Shown here piece by piece: positions 17,930-27,359 of a stretch of DNA of 64,000 nucleotides. The notes under the pieces are model-generated. The model saw nothing but the letters and a program-made list of their open reading frames with translations. It was not told where the DNA came from and ran no database searches. The stretch comes from Allobosea sp. OK403 (GTDB taxonomy: Bacteria > Pseudomonadota > Alphaproteobacteria > Rhizobiales > Beijerinckiaceae): the NCBI RefSeq assembly GCF_900113835.1, contig NZ_FOQV01000004.1, positions 62,001 to 126,000 of the forward strand. Direction: 5' to 3'. Each line of letters opens with the position of its first letter. Positions within the stretch are counted from its first letter, which is position 1. The position numbers and the translations under genes were made by a program.

Positions 17930-19887
17930 TGAACGGCTTTCCGCGCAAGCCCACGCGTCGGGCGTCCCTCGCGCTCGGTTCGGCCGCCATCGCAGCAGTG
18001 GGCCTGCCGCGCCTGGCGCTCGGCCAGCCACAGACGCCGCCAACACTGGTCGACAGCCCCTTCTTCACCAAGCAGGTCGCGGATGGCACGTTGCCGCCCG
18101 TCGTCCAGCGCGCGCCGACCTCTCCCCGCATCATCATGGTGTCCGGAGACGGACGCGAAGCCGGCCGCCATGGCGGTACGATGCGTATGTTGATGGGCGA
18201 CCAGCGTGACATCCGCATGATGACGATCTACGGTTATGCCCGCCTCATCGTCTATGACGACAATCTCGAGCTCGCCAGCGATATCCTCGCGGGTTTCGAT
18301 GTCGAGGATGGGCGCATCTTTACGCTGAAACTGCGCGCCGGCCATCGCTGGTCGGACGGCTCGCCCTTCACCACCGAGGATTTCCGCTACTGGTGGGAGG
18401 ATGTCGCCAACAACAAGCGGCTTTCGCCGGGCGGGCCGTCCCAGGCGCTGATCGCGGCCGGCAAGACGCCGACCGTCGAGGTGCTGTCGCCGACCGAGAT
18501 CCGCTATAGCTGGGACGCGCCGAACCCGGTCTTCCTGCCTTCGCTCGCAGGCGCACAGCCGGCCTATATCTACATGCCCTCGGCCTATCTGAAGCAGTTC
18601 CACGAGCGCTATGCCGACAAGGCCACGCTCGCCTCGCGCATCAAGACCGCACGCATAAAGGACTGGGGTTCGCTGCATGAGCGCATGTCGCGGATGTACC
18701 GGCCAGAGAACCCTGAGCTGCCGACGCTCGATCCCTGGCGCAACACCACGCCGCTGCCAGCCGAGCAGTTCACCTTCCAGCGCAACGCCTATTTCCACCG
18801 CATCGACCAGAACGGTTTGCAACTGCCCTATATCGACCAGGTCACGCTGACGATCGGCACCAACTCGCTGATCCCGGCCAAGGCCGCCGCTGGCGAAAGC
18901 GATCTGCAGGCCCGCTATATCCGCTTCGACAACTACACCTTCCTCAAGGATGCCTCGAAGCGGATGAACATCGACATCAAGCTGTGGAAGCGGGCGGAAG
19001 GCGCTTGGTTCGCATTGATGCCGAACCTCAACGCGATCGACCCGGTCTGGCGCGACCTCAACCGCGATGTCCGCTATCGCCGCGCGCTCTCGGTGGCGAT
19101 CAACCGCAAGGACGTCAACAAGGTCATCTTCTTCGGCCTCGCCAAGGAGAGCGGCAACACTGCGTTGCCGGAAAGCCCGCTCTACGACGCCAGTTCGGCA
19201 GGTTTATGGATGGAGCAGGACAAGGCCCTGGCCAACCGTCTGCTCGACGAGATCGGACTGGTGAAGCGCGATCTCGAAGGCATTCGCCTGCTGCCGGATG
19301 GGCGCCGCCTCGAATTCACCGTCGAGACCTCCGGCGAAAGCACCGAGGAGACCGACATCCTCGACCTGATCAAGCAGGATCTGGTCGCGGTCGGGGTCAA
19401 GATCTATCCGCGCTCGACGCAGCGCGACGTCTTCCGTCGCCGCATCCTGGCAGGCCAGACCATCATGTCCGCCTGGGTCGGCATGGATAACGCCCTGGTC
19501 GCCCCCGAGATGGAGCCCGATGCGCTGGCGCCCACATCGGCCTCGCAGTTCAACTGGCCGCGCTGGGGCCAGTTCCTGGAGAGCAGCGGCCGCGAGGGCG
19601 AGGAACCCGACATGCCCGAGGTCAAGGAACTCGTCAGGCTCTATCACGCCTGGCGCCGCAGCGCGACGCATGAGCAGCGCCGGCAGATCTGGCGCGACAT
19701 GCTCAGGATCAACGCCGAGCAACTCTTCACCATCGGCGTCATAAACGGCACGTTGCAGCCGATCGTGGTCGCGCGGACCCTGCGCAATGTGCCCGACAAG
19801 GGGCTCTACAGCTTCGAGCCCGGCGCCTTCTTCGGCCGCTATATGCCCGACACCTTCTGGTTCGACCCGAGCAAGGCGCAGGTCTGA
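17929..19887 (+). CDS. ABC importer periplasmic solute-binding protein (family 5, peptide type)
   Basis: A 652-residue binding protein. The N-terminus KPTRRASLALGSAAIAAVGLP is a Tat-like signal peptide. Family-5 features include IVYDDNLELASDILAGFDVEDGRIFTLKLR, then GHRWSDGSPFTTEDF, the pattern of peptide and nickel binding proteins. The start ATG overlaps the previous stop by one base. It captures the solute in the periplasm for the permease pair downstream. It is longer than typical DppA/OppA proteins (about 530-550), placing it with the larger binding proteins of this family; the ligand cannot be read from the sequence. Confidence 0.92.
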   Translation: MNGFPRKPTRRASLALGSAAIAAVGLPRLALGQPQTPPTLVDSPFFTKQVADGTLPPVVQRAPTSPRIIMVSGDGREAGRHGGTMRMLMGDQRDIRMMTIYGYARLIVYDDNLELASDILAGFDVEDGRIFTLKLRAGHRWSDGSPFTTEDFRYWWEDVANNKRLSPGGPSQALIAAGKTPTVEVLSPTEIRYSWDAPNPVFLPSLAGAQPAYIYMPSAYLKQFHERYADKATLASRIKTARIKDWGSLHERMSRMYRPENPELPTLDPWRNTTPLPAEQFTFQRNAYFHRIDQNGLQLPYIDQVTLTIGTNSLIPAKAAAGESDLQARYIRFDNYTFLKDASKRMNIDIKLWKRAEGAWFALMPNLNAIDPVWRDLNRDVRYRRALSVAINRKDVNKVIFFGLAKESGNTALPESPLYDASSAGLWMEQDKALANRLLDEIGLVKRDLEGIRLLPDGRRLEFTVETSGESTEETDILDLIKQDLVAVGVKIYPRSTQRDVFRRRILAGQTIMSAWVGMDNALVAPEMEPDALAPTSASQFNWPRWGQFLESSGREGEEPDMPEVKELVRLYHAWRRSATHEQRRQIWRDMLRINAEQLFTIGVINGTLQPIVVARTLRNVPDKGLYSFEPGAFFGRYMPDTFWFDPSKAQV

Positions 19888-19889
19888 GC

Positions 19890-20891
19890 ATGCTGCTGCA
19901 ATACATCCTCAAGCGCATCCTGGTGATGATCCCGACGCTGCTCGTCACCAGCGCGCTGATCTTCACCGTCATCAACCTGCCCGAAGGCGATTATTTCGAG
20001 ACGCTCGCCGCCGAGATGCAGGCACAGGGTGAGAAGGCCGATCTCAGCCGCATCGAGTTCCTGAAGAAGGAGTACGGCTTCGACAAGCCGCCGGTCGAAC
20101 GCTATTTCTGGTGGGTCACCGGCCTTCTCCAGGGCGATATGGGCTACTCCTTCGAGTATCAGCGCCCGGTCCGCGAGATCGTCGGCGACCGCCTGATGCT
20201 GACGATGGTGGTCTCCTTCGTCACCATCATCGTCACCTGGCTGATCGCCTTCCCAATCGGGATCTATTCGGCGACGCATCAATATAGCTGGGGTGACTAC
20301 GGATTGACCTTCTTGGGGCTGATCGGTCTGGCGATCCCGCATTTCCTGCTGGCGCTGGTGTTCATGTACGCGGCGAATGTCTGGTTCGGGACCTCGATCG
20401 GCGGGCTCGTCGACCCGCAATATCTCAATCAGCCGATGAGCTGGGCCAAGCTTTGGTCGATCCTCGAACATCTCTGGATTCCGGTGATCATCATCGGGGC
20501 AGGCGGCACCGCCGGCATGATCCGCGCCGTCAGGGCAAACCTGCTCGACGAATTGCAGAAGCAGTATTTCGTCACCGCGCGCGCCAAGGGGTTGCCGCCG
20601 GGCAAGGCGCTACGCAAATACCCGCTGCGCATGTCGCTCAACTTCTTCGTCTCCGATATCGGCGACATCCTGCCCTCGATCGTCTCGGGCGCCGAGATCG
20701 TCGCGATCGTGCTCTCGCTCCAGACCACAGGACCGCTCCTGATCCGGGCCTTGCAGAGCCAGGACATGTATCTCGCCGGCTCCTTCCTGATGTTCCTGTC
20801 CTTCCTGACCGTGATCGGTGTGCTGATCTCCGACATCTCGCTCGCGATCCTCGATCCACGGATCCGGCTGCAAGGCACGGCGACCAAGTGA
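19890..20891 (+). CDS. Peptide-type ABC importer permease (DppB/OppB-like)
   Basis: A 333-residue inner-membrane permease. It starts with the usual first helix (YILKRILVMIPTLLVTSALIFTVINL), has the periplasmic loop carrying EYGFDKPPVERYFWWVTGLLQGDMGYSFEY, and the EAA-like coupling loop FVTARAKGLPPGKAL. It pairs with the downstream permease to form the channel. It lies two bases after the binding-protein stop. Confidence 0.94.
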   Translation: MLLQYILKRILVMIPTLLVTSALIFTVINLPEGDYFETLAAEMQAQGEKADLSRIEFLKKEYGFDKPPVERYFWWVTGLLQGDMGYSFEYQRPVREIVGDRLMLTMVVSFVTIIVTWLIAFPIGIYSATHQYSWGDYGLTFLGLIGLAIPHFLLALVFMYAANVWFGTSIGGLVDPQYLNQPMSWAKLWSILEHLWIPVIIIGAGGTAGMIRAVRANLLDELQKQYFVTARAKGLPPGKALRKYPLRMSLNFFVSDIGDILPSIVSGAEIVAIVLSLQTTGPLLIRALQSQDMYLAGSFLMFLSFLTVIGVLISDISLAILDPRIRLQGTATK

Positions 20892-22060
20892 GCGCTCTTC
20901 CCGCAGACGGCGCGCCCCTGCCGCACACCGCCTCGACCGCCCCCTTCGAGCCCTACGCGGTCGAGAAGATGACGCCCGAGCAGGAGCGGGTCTATCTCGC
21001 TTCGCAATGGCAGTTGATGTGGTGGAAGTTTCGCAAGCACAAGCTCGCGGTGATCTCCGGCGTCGTCATTCTGACGATCTACACCATGGTCGCGATCTGC
21101 GAGTTCCTCGCGCCTTACGACTACACGACGCGCAACACCGACTTCATCCGCGCGCCGCGCCAGGAGGTGCACCTGTTCCATCAGGGCAGCCTCATCGGCC
21201 CGTTCGTCTACCCCTACACGCAGCGCCTCAACATGGAGAACCTGAAGCGCGAATATGATGTCGACACCACCCGCCCGCAGAGGCTGCGCTTCTTCTGCCG
21301 GGGTGACGCCTATGATTTCTGGGGAGTAATCCCGGGCAGCCTGCATCTGACCTGCCCTCCGGAAGGCGGCACGCTCTTCCTGCTCGGCTCGGACCGGCTC
21401 GGCCGCGATATGTTCTCGCGCATTCTCTATGGCGGGCGCATCTCGCTTTCGATCGGACTGCTCGGCGTCTTCGTCTCCTTCGTGCTCGGCGTCATCATCG
21501 GCGGCATCGCCGGCTATTACGGCGGCAAGGTCGATCTCATCGTCCAGCGCATCATCGAGATCGTGCAGTCGCTGCCGCATATCCCGCTCTGGCTGGCGCT
21601 GGCCTCGATCATGCCGCCTTCCTGGAGCCCGCTGCTGGTCTATTTCGGCATCACCGTCATCCTCGGCCTGATGGACTGGACGGGTCTGGCCCGCGCCGTG
21701 CGCTCAAAACTGCTTTCGCTGCGCGAGGAGGATTATGTCGTCGCGGCACAATTGATGGGCGCCAAGCCCGCCCGCATCATCGGCCTGCATCTCGTGCCCG
21801 GCTTCATGAGCCATCTCATCGCCTCGGCAACGATCACCATTCCCAGGACGATCCTGGGCGAGACGGCGCTGAGCTTCCTGGGTCTGGGCCTGCGCCCACC
21901 CATCACCAGCTGGGGCGTGATGCTGAACGAGGCGCAGAACATCAATGTGGTGGCGCTGTATCCCTGGTTGCTCTATCCGGTCGTCCCGGTGATCCTGATC
22001 ATCCTGGCCTTCAACTTCCTCGGCGATGGCCTGCGCGACGCGGCCGATCCCTATCGCTGA
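20888..22060 (+). CDS. Peptide-type ABC importer permease (DppC/OppC-like)
   Basis: A 390-residue permease. The N-terminal cytoplasmic part is followed by QLMWWKFRKHKLAVISG and the first helix, a long periplasmic insertion (about residues 75-160), LGSDRLGRDMFSRILYGGRISLSIG, and the EAA loop EEDYVVAAQLMGAKPARII. The GTG start overlaps the previous stop codon (GTGA), typical of coupled permease genes; no in-frame ATG gives a full N-terminus. The large periplasmic insertion is also found in YejE-like and related long permeases. Confidence 0.93.
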   Translation: MSALPADGAPLPHTASTAPFEPYAVEKMTPEQERVYLASQWQLMWWKFRKHKLAVISGVVILTIYTMVAICEFLAPYDYTTRNTDFIRAPRQEVHLFHQGSLIGPFVYPYTQRLNMENLKREYDVDTTRPQRLRFFCRGDAYDFWGVIPGSLHLTCPPEGGTLFLLGSDRLGRDMFSRILYGGRISLSIGLLGVFVSFVLGVIIGGIAGYYGGKVDLIVQRIIEIVQSLPHIPLWLALASIMPPSWSPLLVYFGITVILGLMDWTGLARAVRSKLLSLREEDYVVAAQLMGAKPARIIGLHLVPGFMSHLIASATITIPRTILGETALSFLGLGLRPPITSWGVMLNEAQNINVVALYPWLLYPVVPVILIILAFNFLGDGLRDAADPYR

Positions 22061-22097
22061 GCGCAAGCCCGCAGAGCAGCACGCGGAGCACCACGCG

Positions 22098-23213
22098 GTG
22101 CGCATCGCCTTCCATACGCCGCTCAACGCCTTCGAGGACGGCCGCATCTCCGGCGACAGGCGCATGGCGCGGCAGATCGCAACCGCCCTGGAACGGCTCG
22201 GCCATGTCGTCGAGCCCGTGCGCGATGCGCGCTCCTACATGAAGACGTCGGATCCCGGCCTGCTGGAACGCCACCGCACCCAGGCGGTGGCGAAGATCGA
22301 AGCTCTTGCCGCCAGTTGGCGCGCGGGAGCAGCGCCTCCCGACCTCTGGTTCACCTATCACAGCTACTACAAGGCGCCTGATCTGCTCGGGCCCGCCATC
22401 TCCGAGCATCTCTCGATCCCCTATGTCGTCGCGGAAGCGAGCGGTTCGGAGCGCCGCGCCAAGGGGGAATGGGCGCAGCATGTCGCGCTGGCGCGCGCCA
22501 GCTTCGGGGCCGCCGATTTGCATCTCTGCTTCACAGAACGCGACCGGATGGGTGTCGAGTTCTGGTGCGGAGCGCGCACGCAGTTCCTCGCCTTCCCACC
22601 CTTCATCGCGCTCGATGCCGACGCGCCGCAGCCAAAGCCGCAACCCGGCCCGCCACGCCTCGTCACCGTCGCAATGATGCGCGCCGGCGTGAAACATGAG
22701 AGCTACCTCGCTTTGGCGCGCACATTGCTGCAGCTCGCCGACAAGCCCTGGACATTGACCGTGATCGGAGACGGGCCGTTGCGCAGCGAGGTCGAGCAGG
22801 CTTTCGCCGCTTTGCCGCCGGGCCGCGTCACCTGGCTGGGGGCGCTCGCCCATGACCAGGTCGCGGCTGAACTCGCAAGCCACGACATCTTCATCTGGCC
22901 CGGTCTCGGCGAGGCCTATGGGCTGGTCTATCTGGAGGCGCAAGCCGCCAGCCTCCCCGTCATCGCCTTCGCCAGTGGCGGCGTGCCCGACACCGTCAAG
23001 CCGGATGAAACCGCCTTCCTCGCACCAGAGAACGACGAAGCGGCACTCGCTCTGGCGCTGTCTCGGCTGCTCGCAGACCCGGCCCTGCGCGCCAGAATGA
23101 GCCGCGCCGCCGCAGCCTTCGTCAGGAGCGAGCGCACCTTGGAGACGGCCAGCGCCATCCTGGCACAAGGCTTTGCGCGCATCGCATCGGCTCGCCAAAG
23201 GGCGATGCCATGA
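22098..23213 (+). CDS. GT4 family glycosyltransferase
   Basis: A 371-residue GT-B glycosyltransferase. It starts VRIAFHTPLNAFEDGRISGDRRMARQ (N-terminal donor-site glycine loop region), and the C-terminal domain has LVTVAMMRAGVKHESYLAL, VIGDGPLRSEVEQ and the E-x7-E-like site GLGEAYGLVYLEAQAASLPVIAF. The GTG start has GGAG nine bases upstream. It begins 37 bases after the permease and overlaps the next gene by four bases. With the deacetylase and MurG-like genes that follow, it forms a second glycan-modifying set resembling the one at 6.5-9.6 kb. Confidence 0.88.
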   Translation: MRIAFHTPLNAFEDGRISGDRRMARQIATALERLGHVVEPVRDARSYMKTSDPGLLERHRTQAVAKIEALAASWRAGAAPPDLWFTYHSYYKAPDLLGPAISEHLSIPYVVAEASGSERRAKGEWAQHVALARASFGAADLHLCFTERDRMGVEFWCGARTQFLAFPPFIALDADAPQPKPQPGPPRLVTVAMMRAGVKHESYLALARTLLQLADKPWTLTVIGDGPLRSEVEQAFAALPPGRVTWLGALAHDQVAAELASHDIFIWPGLGEAYGLVYLEAQAASLPVIAFASGGVPDTVKPDETAFLAPENDEAALALALSRLLADPALRARMSRAAAAFVRSERTLETASAILAQGFARIASARQRAMP

Positions 23214-23980
23214 GCGATACATCCCTGGACGAACTTCTCGCCGAGCTCGATTGCTGGAACGAGGCCGACAGGCCCATCCGACTCTGGCTGCGCGATGACG
23301 ACGCTGTCGCCCCCTGCCCGGCGCTCGACCGTCTCGCCGGCTTGAGCGAGCGCTTCGCCTTGCCCGTGCTCCTGGCCGTCATCCCGCTTCTGGCCGAGCC
23401 GGCTCTGGCCGCGGCGCTGCGGGCGGCCCCCTCGCTCTTGCCTTGCCAACATGGCTGCAGGCACCAGAACCACGCCACCGCGGGTATGAAGAAATCCGAA
23501 TTCGGCGCCGAACGCCCGCGCGCTGAGGCTGCGGCCGATATCGCGGCCGGACGGCAGCGGCTCGGTGATCTGCTCGGGGCCTCCGTGCTGCCCGTCTTCG
23601 TGCCGCCCTGGAACCGCATCGACCCCGCTCTGGCACGGGTTCTGCCGGAATTCGGCCTCACCGGCCTGTCCTGCTTTCGCGGCTTCGGGCTCGGCGGCGA
23701 CGGCCCGGCTCTGGTCAACAGCGACATCGACGTGATGGACTGGCATGGCGGGCGGATCGGCCGCTCCTTGCAGGCCCTGGCCTTGGAGATCCGCGACCAG
23801 CTCGCGGCGCGGCGCCAGCAACTGGAGGGCACAGACACGCTCGGCCTGCTGCTGCACCACCGTGACCATGACGAGACCGCCTGGGCCGCCTTGCAAACCC
23901 TGCTTGCGACGCTCACGGCGCATCCCGTTATCGTGACCACCGATCCGGAGCGGTTGTTTTCGGACCGGAGTGCCGCATAA
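23210..23980 (+). CDS. Polysaccharide deacetylase-like protein
   Basis: A 256-residue cytoplasmic-looking protein without a signal peptide. It shows the start of a carbohydrate-esterase-4-like barrel: PIRLWLRDDDAVAP with paired aspartates as the metal/base site, PVLLAVIPLLAE, and PCQHGCRHQNHA where histidines would ligate the metal; PVFVPPWNRIDPAL corresponds to motif 3 and LLLHHRDHDE to the last histidine motif. It probably removes acetyl groups from a glycan. ATGA overlap with the upstream GT4 gene shows coupling. Confidence 0.82.
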   Translation: MSDTSLDELLAELDCWNEADRPIRLWLRDDDAVAPCPALDRLAGLSERFALPVLLAVIPLLAEPALAAALRAAPSLLPCQHGCRHQNHATAGMKKSEFGAERPRAEAAADIAAGRQRLGDLLGASVLPVFVPPWNRIDPALARVLPEFGLTGLSCFRGFGLGGDGPALVNSDIDVMDWHGGRIGRSLQALALEIRDQLAARRQQLEGTDTLGLLLHHRDHDETAWAALQTLLATLTAHPVIVTTDPERLFSDRSAA

Positions 23981-24129
23981 ATGCGGCACTCCGGCTTGGG
24001 GCGTTCGTTGCCCTGAAGAGCGGACTTGGATCGAAGCGGACGCCACGCTATGATCCTATCTTGCATTCCCGGGTGCGTTCGTCCTCTCCACGGGGGTCGT
24101 CTGGCCTTTCTGCGGAGGACGACGCAGTC

Positions 24130-25413
24130 ATGTCTTTCAACGTCGTCGACCTCCCCGGCGTCGAGCGCGCGCCGCGAGACCCCCATGCGCCGCGCGTCCT
24201 GATCTACAGCCACGACACCTTCGGCCTTGGCCATATCCGGCGCTGCCGGGCGATCGCCAATTCGCTCGTGGCCAACTATCCTCATATATCAGTGATCATC
24301 GTCTCCGGCTCGTCGGTGATCTCGAGCTTCCAGTTCGGTGACGGCGTCGACTATGTCCGCATCCCCGGCGTCGAGAAGCAGAGCGACGGCCGTTATGGGC
24401 CTCATCATCTCAATCTCGACCTCACCGACACGATCCGTCTGCGCACCGACATCATCAAACAGGTCGTGCTCTCCTTCGATCCCGACGTGGTCATCGTCGA
24501 CAAGGAGCCGGTCGGCCTGCGCGGCGAATTGATCCCGGCGCTCGAAGTCCTGCGCCGGCGCGGCGCGCGCATCGTGCTCGGCCTGCGCGACGTGCTCGAC
24601 GAGCCGACGAAGCTCTATGAGGAATGGCGCCATACCGGAGCGATCGAAGCGCTGGAACAGGTCTATGACGACATCTTCGTCTATGGGCTGGAGAGCATCT
24701 ACCAGCCGCTTGCCGGCTTGCCGAACCAGCACCTCTTCGCCGACAAGATCCGCTATACCGGCTATCTCAAGCGCGCCGTGCCGAGCCCAATGCCACCCAA
24801 CCGCTATCCGCGCATCACCAAGGGGCCATTCATCCTGGTGACGCCCGGCGGCGGCGGCGACGGGGCCGGCGTGATCGACTGGGTGATCTCCGCCTACGAG
24901 GCCGACCCGACTATCGCCTTGCCGGCGCTGATCGTGTTCGGTCCCTTCATGTCGCGCGAGCGCCGCAAGGAATTCGCCGAGCGCATCGCCCGTATTCCGA
25001 AGCTGGAAAGCCTCGGTTTCGAGCCGCGCCTCGAATTGCTGATGAACCGCGCCCACTGCGTCGTCGCGATGGGCGGTTACAACACCTTCTGCGAGATCCT
25101 CTCCTTCGACAAACCGGCGCTGATCGTGCCGCGCGTCAAGCCGCGGCTCGAACAGGCGATCCGCGCCGAGCGCGCCGACCATCTGAAGCTGATCGATGTC
25201 CTGCATGATCCGGCGCAGAACGGCGAGGGCGCGCGCGACCCGCTGGTGATGGCCGCCGCATTGCATGCCTTGCCCAAACGCGTGCCGCCCTCCCAGGCCT
25301 TCGTCCCGAGCCTGCTCGACGGCCTGCCGGCCGTCGCCCGCGCACTCGCCGACGATCTCTCGATGCCGGTCCGCGGCAGAATCCTGGCGCAAAACGCCGC
25401 TGTGGTGAGCTGA
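24130..25413 (+). CDS. MurG-like glycosyltransferase
   Basis: A 427-residue protein related to the one at 6499. N-terminal domain: RVLIYSHDTFGLGHIRRCRAIANSL. Middle: VVIVDKEPVGLRGEL and IRYTGYLKR. C-terminal domain: ILVTPGGGGDGAGV, then GFEPRLELLMNRAHCVVAMGGYNTFCEILSF with KPALIVPRVKPRLEQAIRAE. The glycine-rich loops fit a nucleotide-sugar GT-B enzyme. The ATG was chosen for its GGAGGA ten bases upstream. It is separated from the deacetylase by about 150 bases, so it may have its own promoter. Acceptor and sugar unknown. Confidence 0.87.
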   Translation: MSFNVVDLPGVERAPRDPHAPRVLIYSHDTFGLGHIRRCRAIANSLVANYPHISVIIVSGSSVISSFQFGDGVDYVRIPGVEKQSDGRYGPHHLNLDLTDTIRLRTDIIKQVVLSFDPDVVIVDKEPVGLRGELIPALEVLRRRGARIVLGLRDVLDEPTKLYEEWRHTGAIEALEQVYDDIFVYGLESIYQPLAGLPNQHLFADKIRYTGYLKRAVPSPMPPNRYPRITKGPFILVTPGGGGDGAGVIDWVISAYEADPTIALPALIVFGPFMSRERRKEFAERIARIPKLESLGFEPRLELLMNRAHCVVAMGGYNTFCEILSFDKPALIVPRVKPRLEQAIRAERADHLKLIDVLHDPAQNGEGARDPLVMAAALHALPKRVPPSQAFVPSLLDGLPAVARALADDLSMPVRGRILAQNAAVVS

Positions 25414-25658
25414 CAGGCCCATCCCGCTTTGCGCAAGCGTGCAAAACCGATCAACTCCAAGCGCGCACCCGAGCCCGGCCCGATCGCAAAAGCAAGCTGA
25501 GAATGCTCGGGAGTGCCTGCCTGCCGGCAGCCATGGCTAGGAGCCGGCCCGTCCTGCAAAAACCGCCGTCACGACTCATCGCAAGTGCGTAGACAGGCCG
25601 GAGTAAACTTCTCAATATATCAGCCATCGGAGGAGGACGGCGCTTCGTGCGCGCGCTC
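25414..25658. other. Gene-free stretch before amidohydrolase
   Basis: Together with the repeat that follows, this gap is about 385 bases. No reading frame here looks like a gene on either strand. It ends in a run containing GGAGGAGG and a short AT-rich patch (cttctcaatatatcagcc) that could hold a promoter for the amidohydrolase, but no convincing -35/-10 pair was found. Confidence 0.5.
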
Positions 25659-25783
25659 CTAGAGCAGGATGCGAAAAAGTGGGAACCGGTTTTTCGCATT
25701 GGTCCTGCTCTAACTCTTTGGCGAGAGCCGGATGATTTCAGATGGGATCACTTCGTGAGCCCATCTGAAATCATCCGGCTCTA
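25659..25783. repeat. Double-dyad repeat element (AGAGCAGGATGCG family)
   Basis: The first dyad opens AGAGCAGGATGCGAAAAAG, has ACCGGTTTTTCGCA in the middle and closes with CCTGCTCT. The second dyad has perfect 23-base arms (25724-25746 and 25760-25782) starting AGAGCCGGATGATTTCAG. Relatives occur at 31188, 59590, 60615 and 62138. It ends about 16 bases before the amidohydrolase start, so it lies in that gene's leader RNA. Confidence 0.9.
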
Positions 25784-25798
25784 GGGAAGGATTTTGCG

Positions 25799-27031
25799 AT
25801 GGCGCTGCACTTCAAGAATTTCGCCCTGCTCGAACCCGATCATGGCGAGCTGCGCCGAGGCTACGAACTCCTGGTCGATGGCGAGACGATCCGCGAACTC
25901 CAGGACAAGCCGATCAAGGCCGCGAATGCCGATGTGATCGATTGCGGCGGCCGCACGCTGATGCCGGGCCTGATTGACAGCCATGTCCATGTCTTCCTCT
26001 CCGAAGTCTATATCCGCGCCATGGAGAGCATGCCGCTGACGCTGATGACGGCGCGCGCCGTCCGCCTGATGAAGGGCATGATCGACCGCGGCTTCACCAC
26101 CGTGCGCGACACCGGCGGCGCTGACTGGGGTATCAAGGAAGCGGTCGACAAGGGCGATGTCGCGGCTCCGCGCCTGTTCATCGCCGGTGCGGCAATCGGC
26201 CCGACCGGCGGCCATAGCGACCCGCGCCGGCGCACCGATTTCGGCGCGCGCTGCCATTGCTGCAACGCCATGGCCTACACCATGAACGTCTCCGACGGCG
26301 TCTCCTCGGTGAAGAAGTCGGTGCGCGAGCAGATGCGGCTCGGCGCCGACCACATCAAGATCATGATGTCGGGCGGCGTCGCCTCACCCTACGACCCGCT
26401 CGATTCCATGCAGTTCAGCGTCGATGAGGTGAAGACGGCGGTCGAGGAAGCCAAGGCCTTCGGCCGTTATGTCTGCGCCCATGCCTATACGCCCGAGGCA
26501 ATCACGCGTGCAGCCCAATGCGGCGTCCGCGCCATCGAGCACGGCAATCTGATCGACGACGCCTCGGCCAAGCTGATGGCCGAGAATGGCATGTTCCTGA
26601 CCGCGAACCTCGTCGCCTACTATGCGATGAAGGAACGCGCCGCCGAATTCGGCATGAACAGCGACATGCTCGCCAAGAACGATCTCGTCATCGATGGCGG
26701 CCTGCGCTCGCTCGAGATCTGCAAGCGCGCCGGCGTGCCTGTTGCCTATGGCAGCGACCTGCTCGGCCAGCTCCAGGTCGAGCAGTCCAGGGAATTCCTG
26801 CTGCGCAGCGAGGTGCTCTCCCCCATCGAGATCATTCGCTCGGCAACGACGATCGGCGCGCAGCTTTTGCGCATGGAGGGCAAGCTTGGCACGCTCCGTG
26901 CTGGAGCCTTCGCCGACATGATCCTTGTCGATGGCGACCCGCTGAAGAACCTCGGACTCTTCCAGGAACAGGGCAAGCACCTGGCGATGATCATGAAGGG
27001 CGGCGCGTTCCACAAGAACACGCTGCATTGA
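25799..27031 (+). CDS. Metal-dependent amidohydrolase
   Basis: A 410-residue member of the amidohydrolase superfamily close to imidazolonepropionase-like and Xaa-Pro dipeptidase-like enzymes. Metal site: HVH in GLIDSHVHVF (about residues 61-63), the carbamylated-lysine candidate in ADHIKIMMSGG, His in VCAHAYTPE and AIEHGNLID, and Asp in AYGSDLLG. A C-terminal LRAGAFADMILVDGDPL completes the composite beta domain. It has no signal peptide, so it acts in the cytoplasm. The start has GGAAGG upstream. It precedes a polyamine-type ABC importer, so it may hydrolyse the imported amide, though a 330-base gap with repeats separates them. Confidence 0.9.
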   Translation: MALHFKNFALLEPDHGELRRGYELLVDGETIRELQDKPIKAANADVIDCGGRTLMPGLIDSHVHVFLSEVYIRAMESMPLTLMTARAVRLMKGMIDRGFTTVRDTGGADWGIKEAVDKGDVAAPRLFIAGAAIGPTGGHSDPRRRTDFGARCHCCNAMAYTMNVSDGVSSVKKSVREQMRLGADHIKIMMSGGVASPYDPLDSMQFSVDEVKTAVEEAKAFGRYVCAHAYTPEAITRAAQCGVRAIEHGNLIDDASAKLMAENGMFLTANLVAYYAMKERAAEFGMNSDMLAKNDLVIDGGLRSLEICKRAGVPVAYGSDLLGQLQVEQSREFLLRSEVLSPIEIIRSATTIGAQLLRMEGKLGTLRAGAFADMILVDGDPLKNLGLFQEQGKHLAMIMKGGAFHKNTLH

Positions 27032-27034
27032 GGC

Positions 27035-27138
27035 TAGAGCGTTTTCGAGCGAAGTGGGTATCGGTTCGCGTGAAGAAAACGCGTCAGAACAAAGAGCCGG
27101 AGCGGTTTCCGATCCAATCGGATCGGAAACCGCTCCGG
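27035..27138. repeat. Dyad repeat element (AGAGCGTTTTCGAGCGAAGTGG family)
   Basis: The left part reads TAGAGCGTTTTCGAGCG... and GAAGAAAACGCG, similar to the elements at 33036 and 55622. The right part is a hairpin with 19-base perfect arms at 27097-27115 and 27120-27138 (start CCGGAGCGGTTTCC) around AATC. It begins four bases after the amidohydrolase stop and could serve as a 3' RNA structure. Confidence 0.85.
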
Positions 27139-27359
27139 GAAGCGTGATGTCCGCTCGCAACGAATAGGGACAAACGATGCGACGGATAGAGAAAGACAAT
27201 CTTGACTGTTTGTAAGTGGAACCGCAGCTTGCGGCCGGTTTGGATCGGGAGGCGGGATAAGGTGGTGGCAGGCCAGGCACGCGTGCAAGAGAGACAGCTT
27301 GCGGCAAGCTCCGCACAGCAAGCCCCCATAGCGGCTCGGCCTCGCCTCGGAGCGCCGGC
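27139..27359. other. Gene-free leader of the polyamine-type ABC operon
   Basis: With the repeat to its left this gap totals about 330 bases. No convincing gene is seen. A TTGACT at about 27202 could be a -35 box but has no good -10 partner. A short inverted repeat (GCTTGCGG ... ccGCAAGC type, around 27230-27310) occurs before the TTG start of the permease. Confidence 0.4.

Noticed and set aside
27178..27216. 12-codon reading frame as a leader peptide for the ABC operon
   Set aside because: It has a weak AGGGAC upstream, but there is no attenuator hairpin after it and no codon bias suggesting control.
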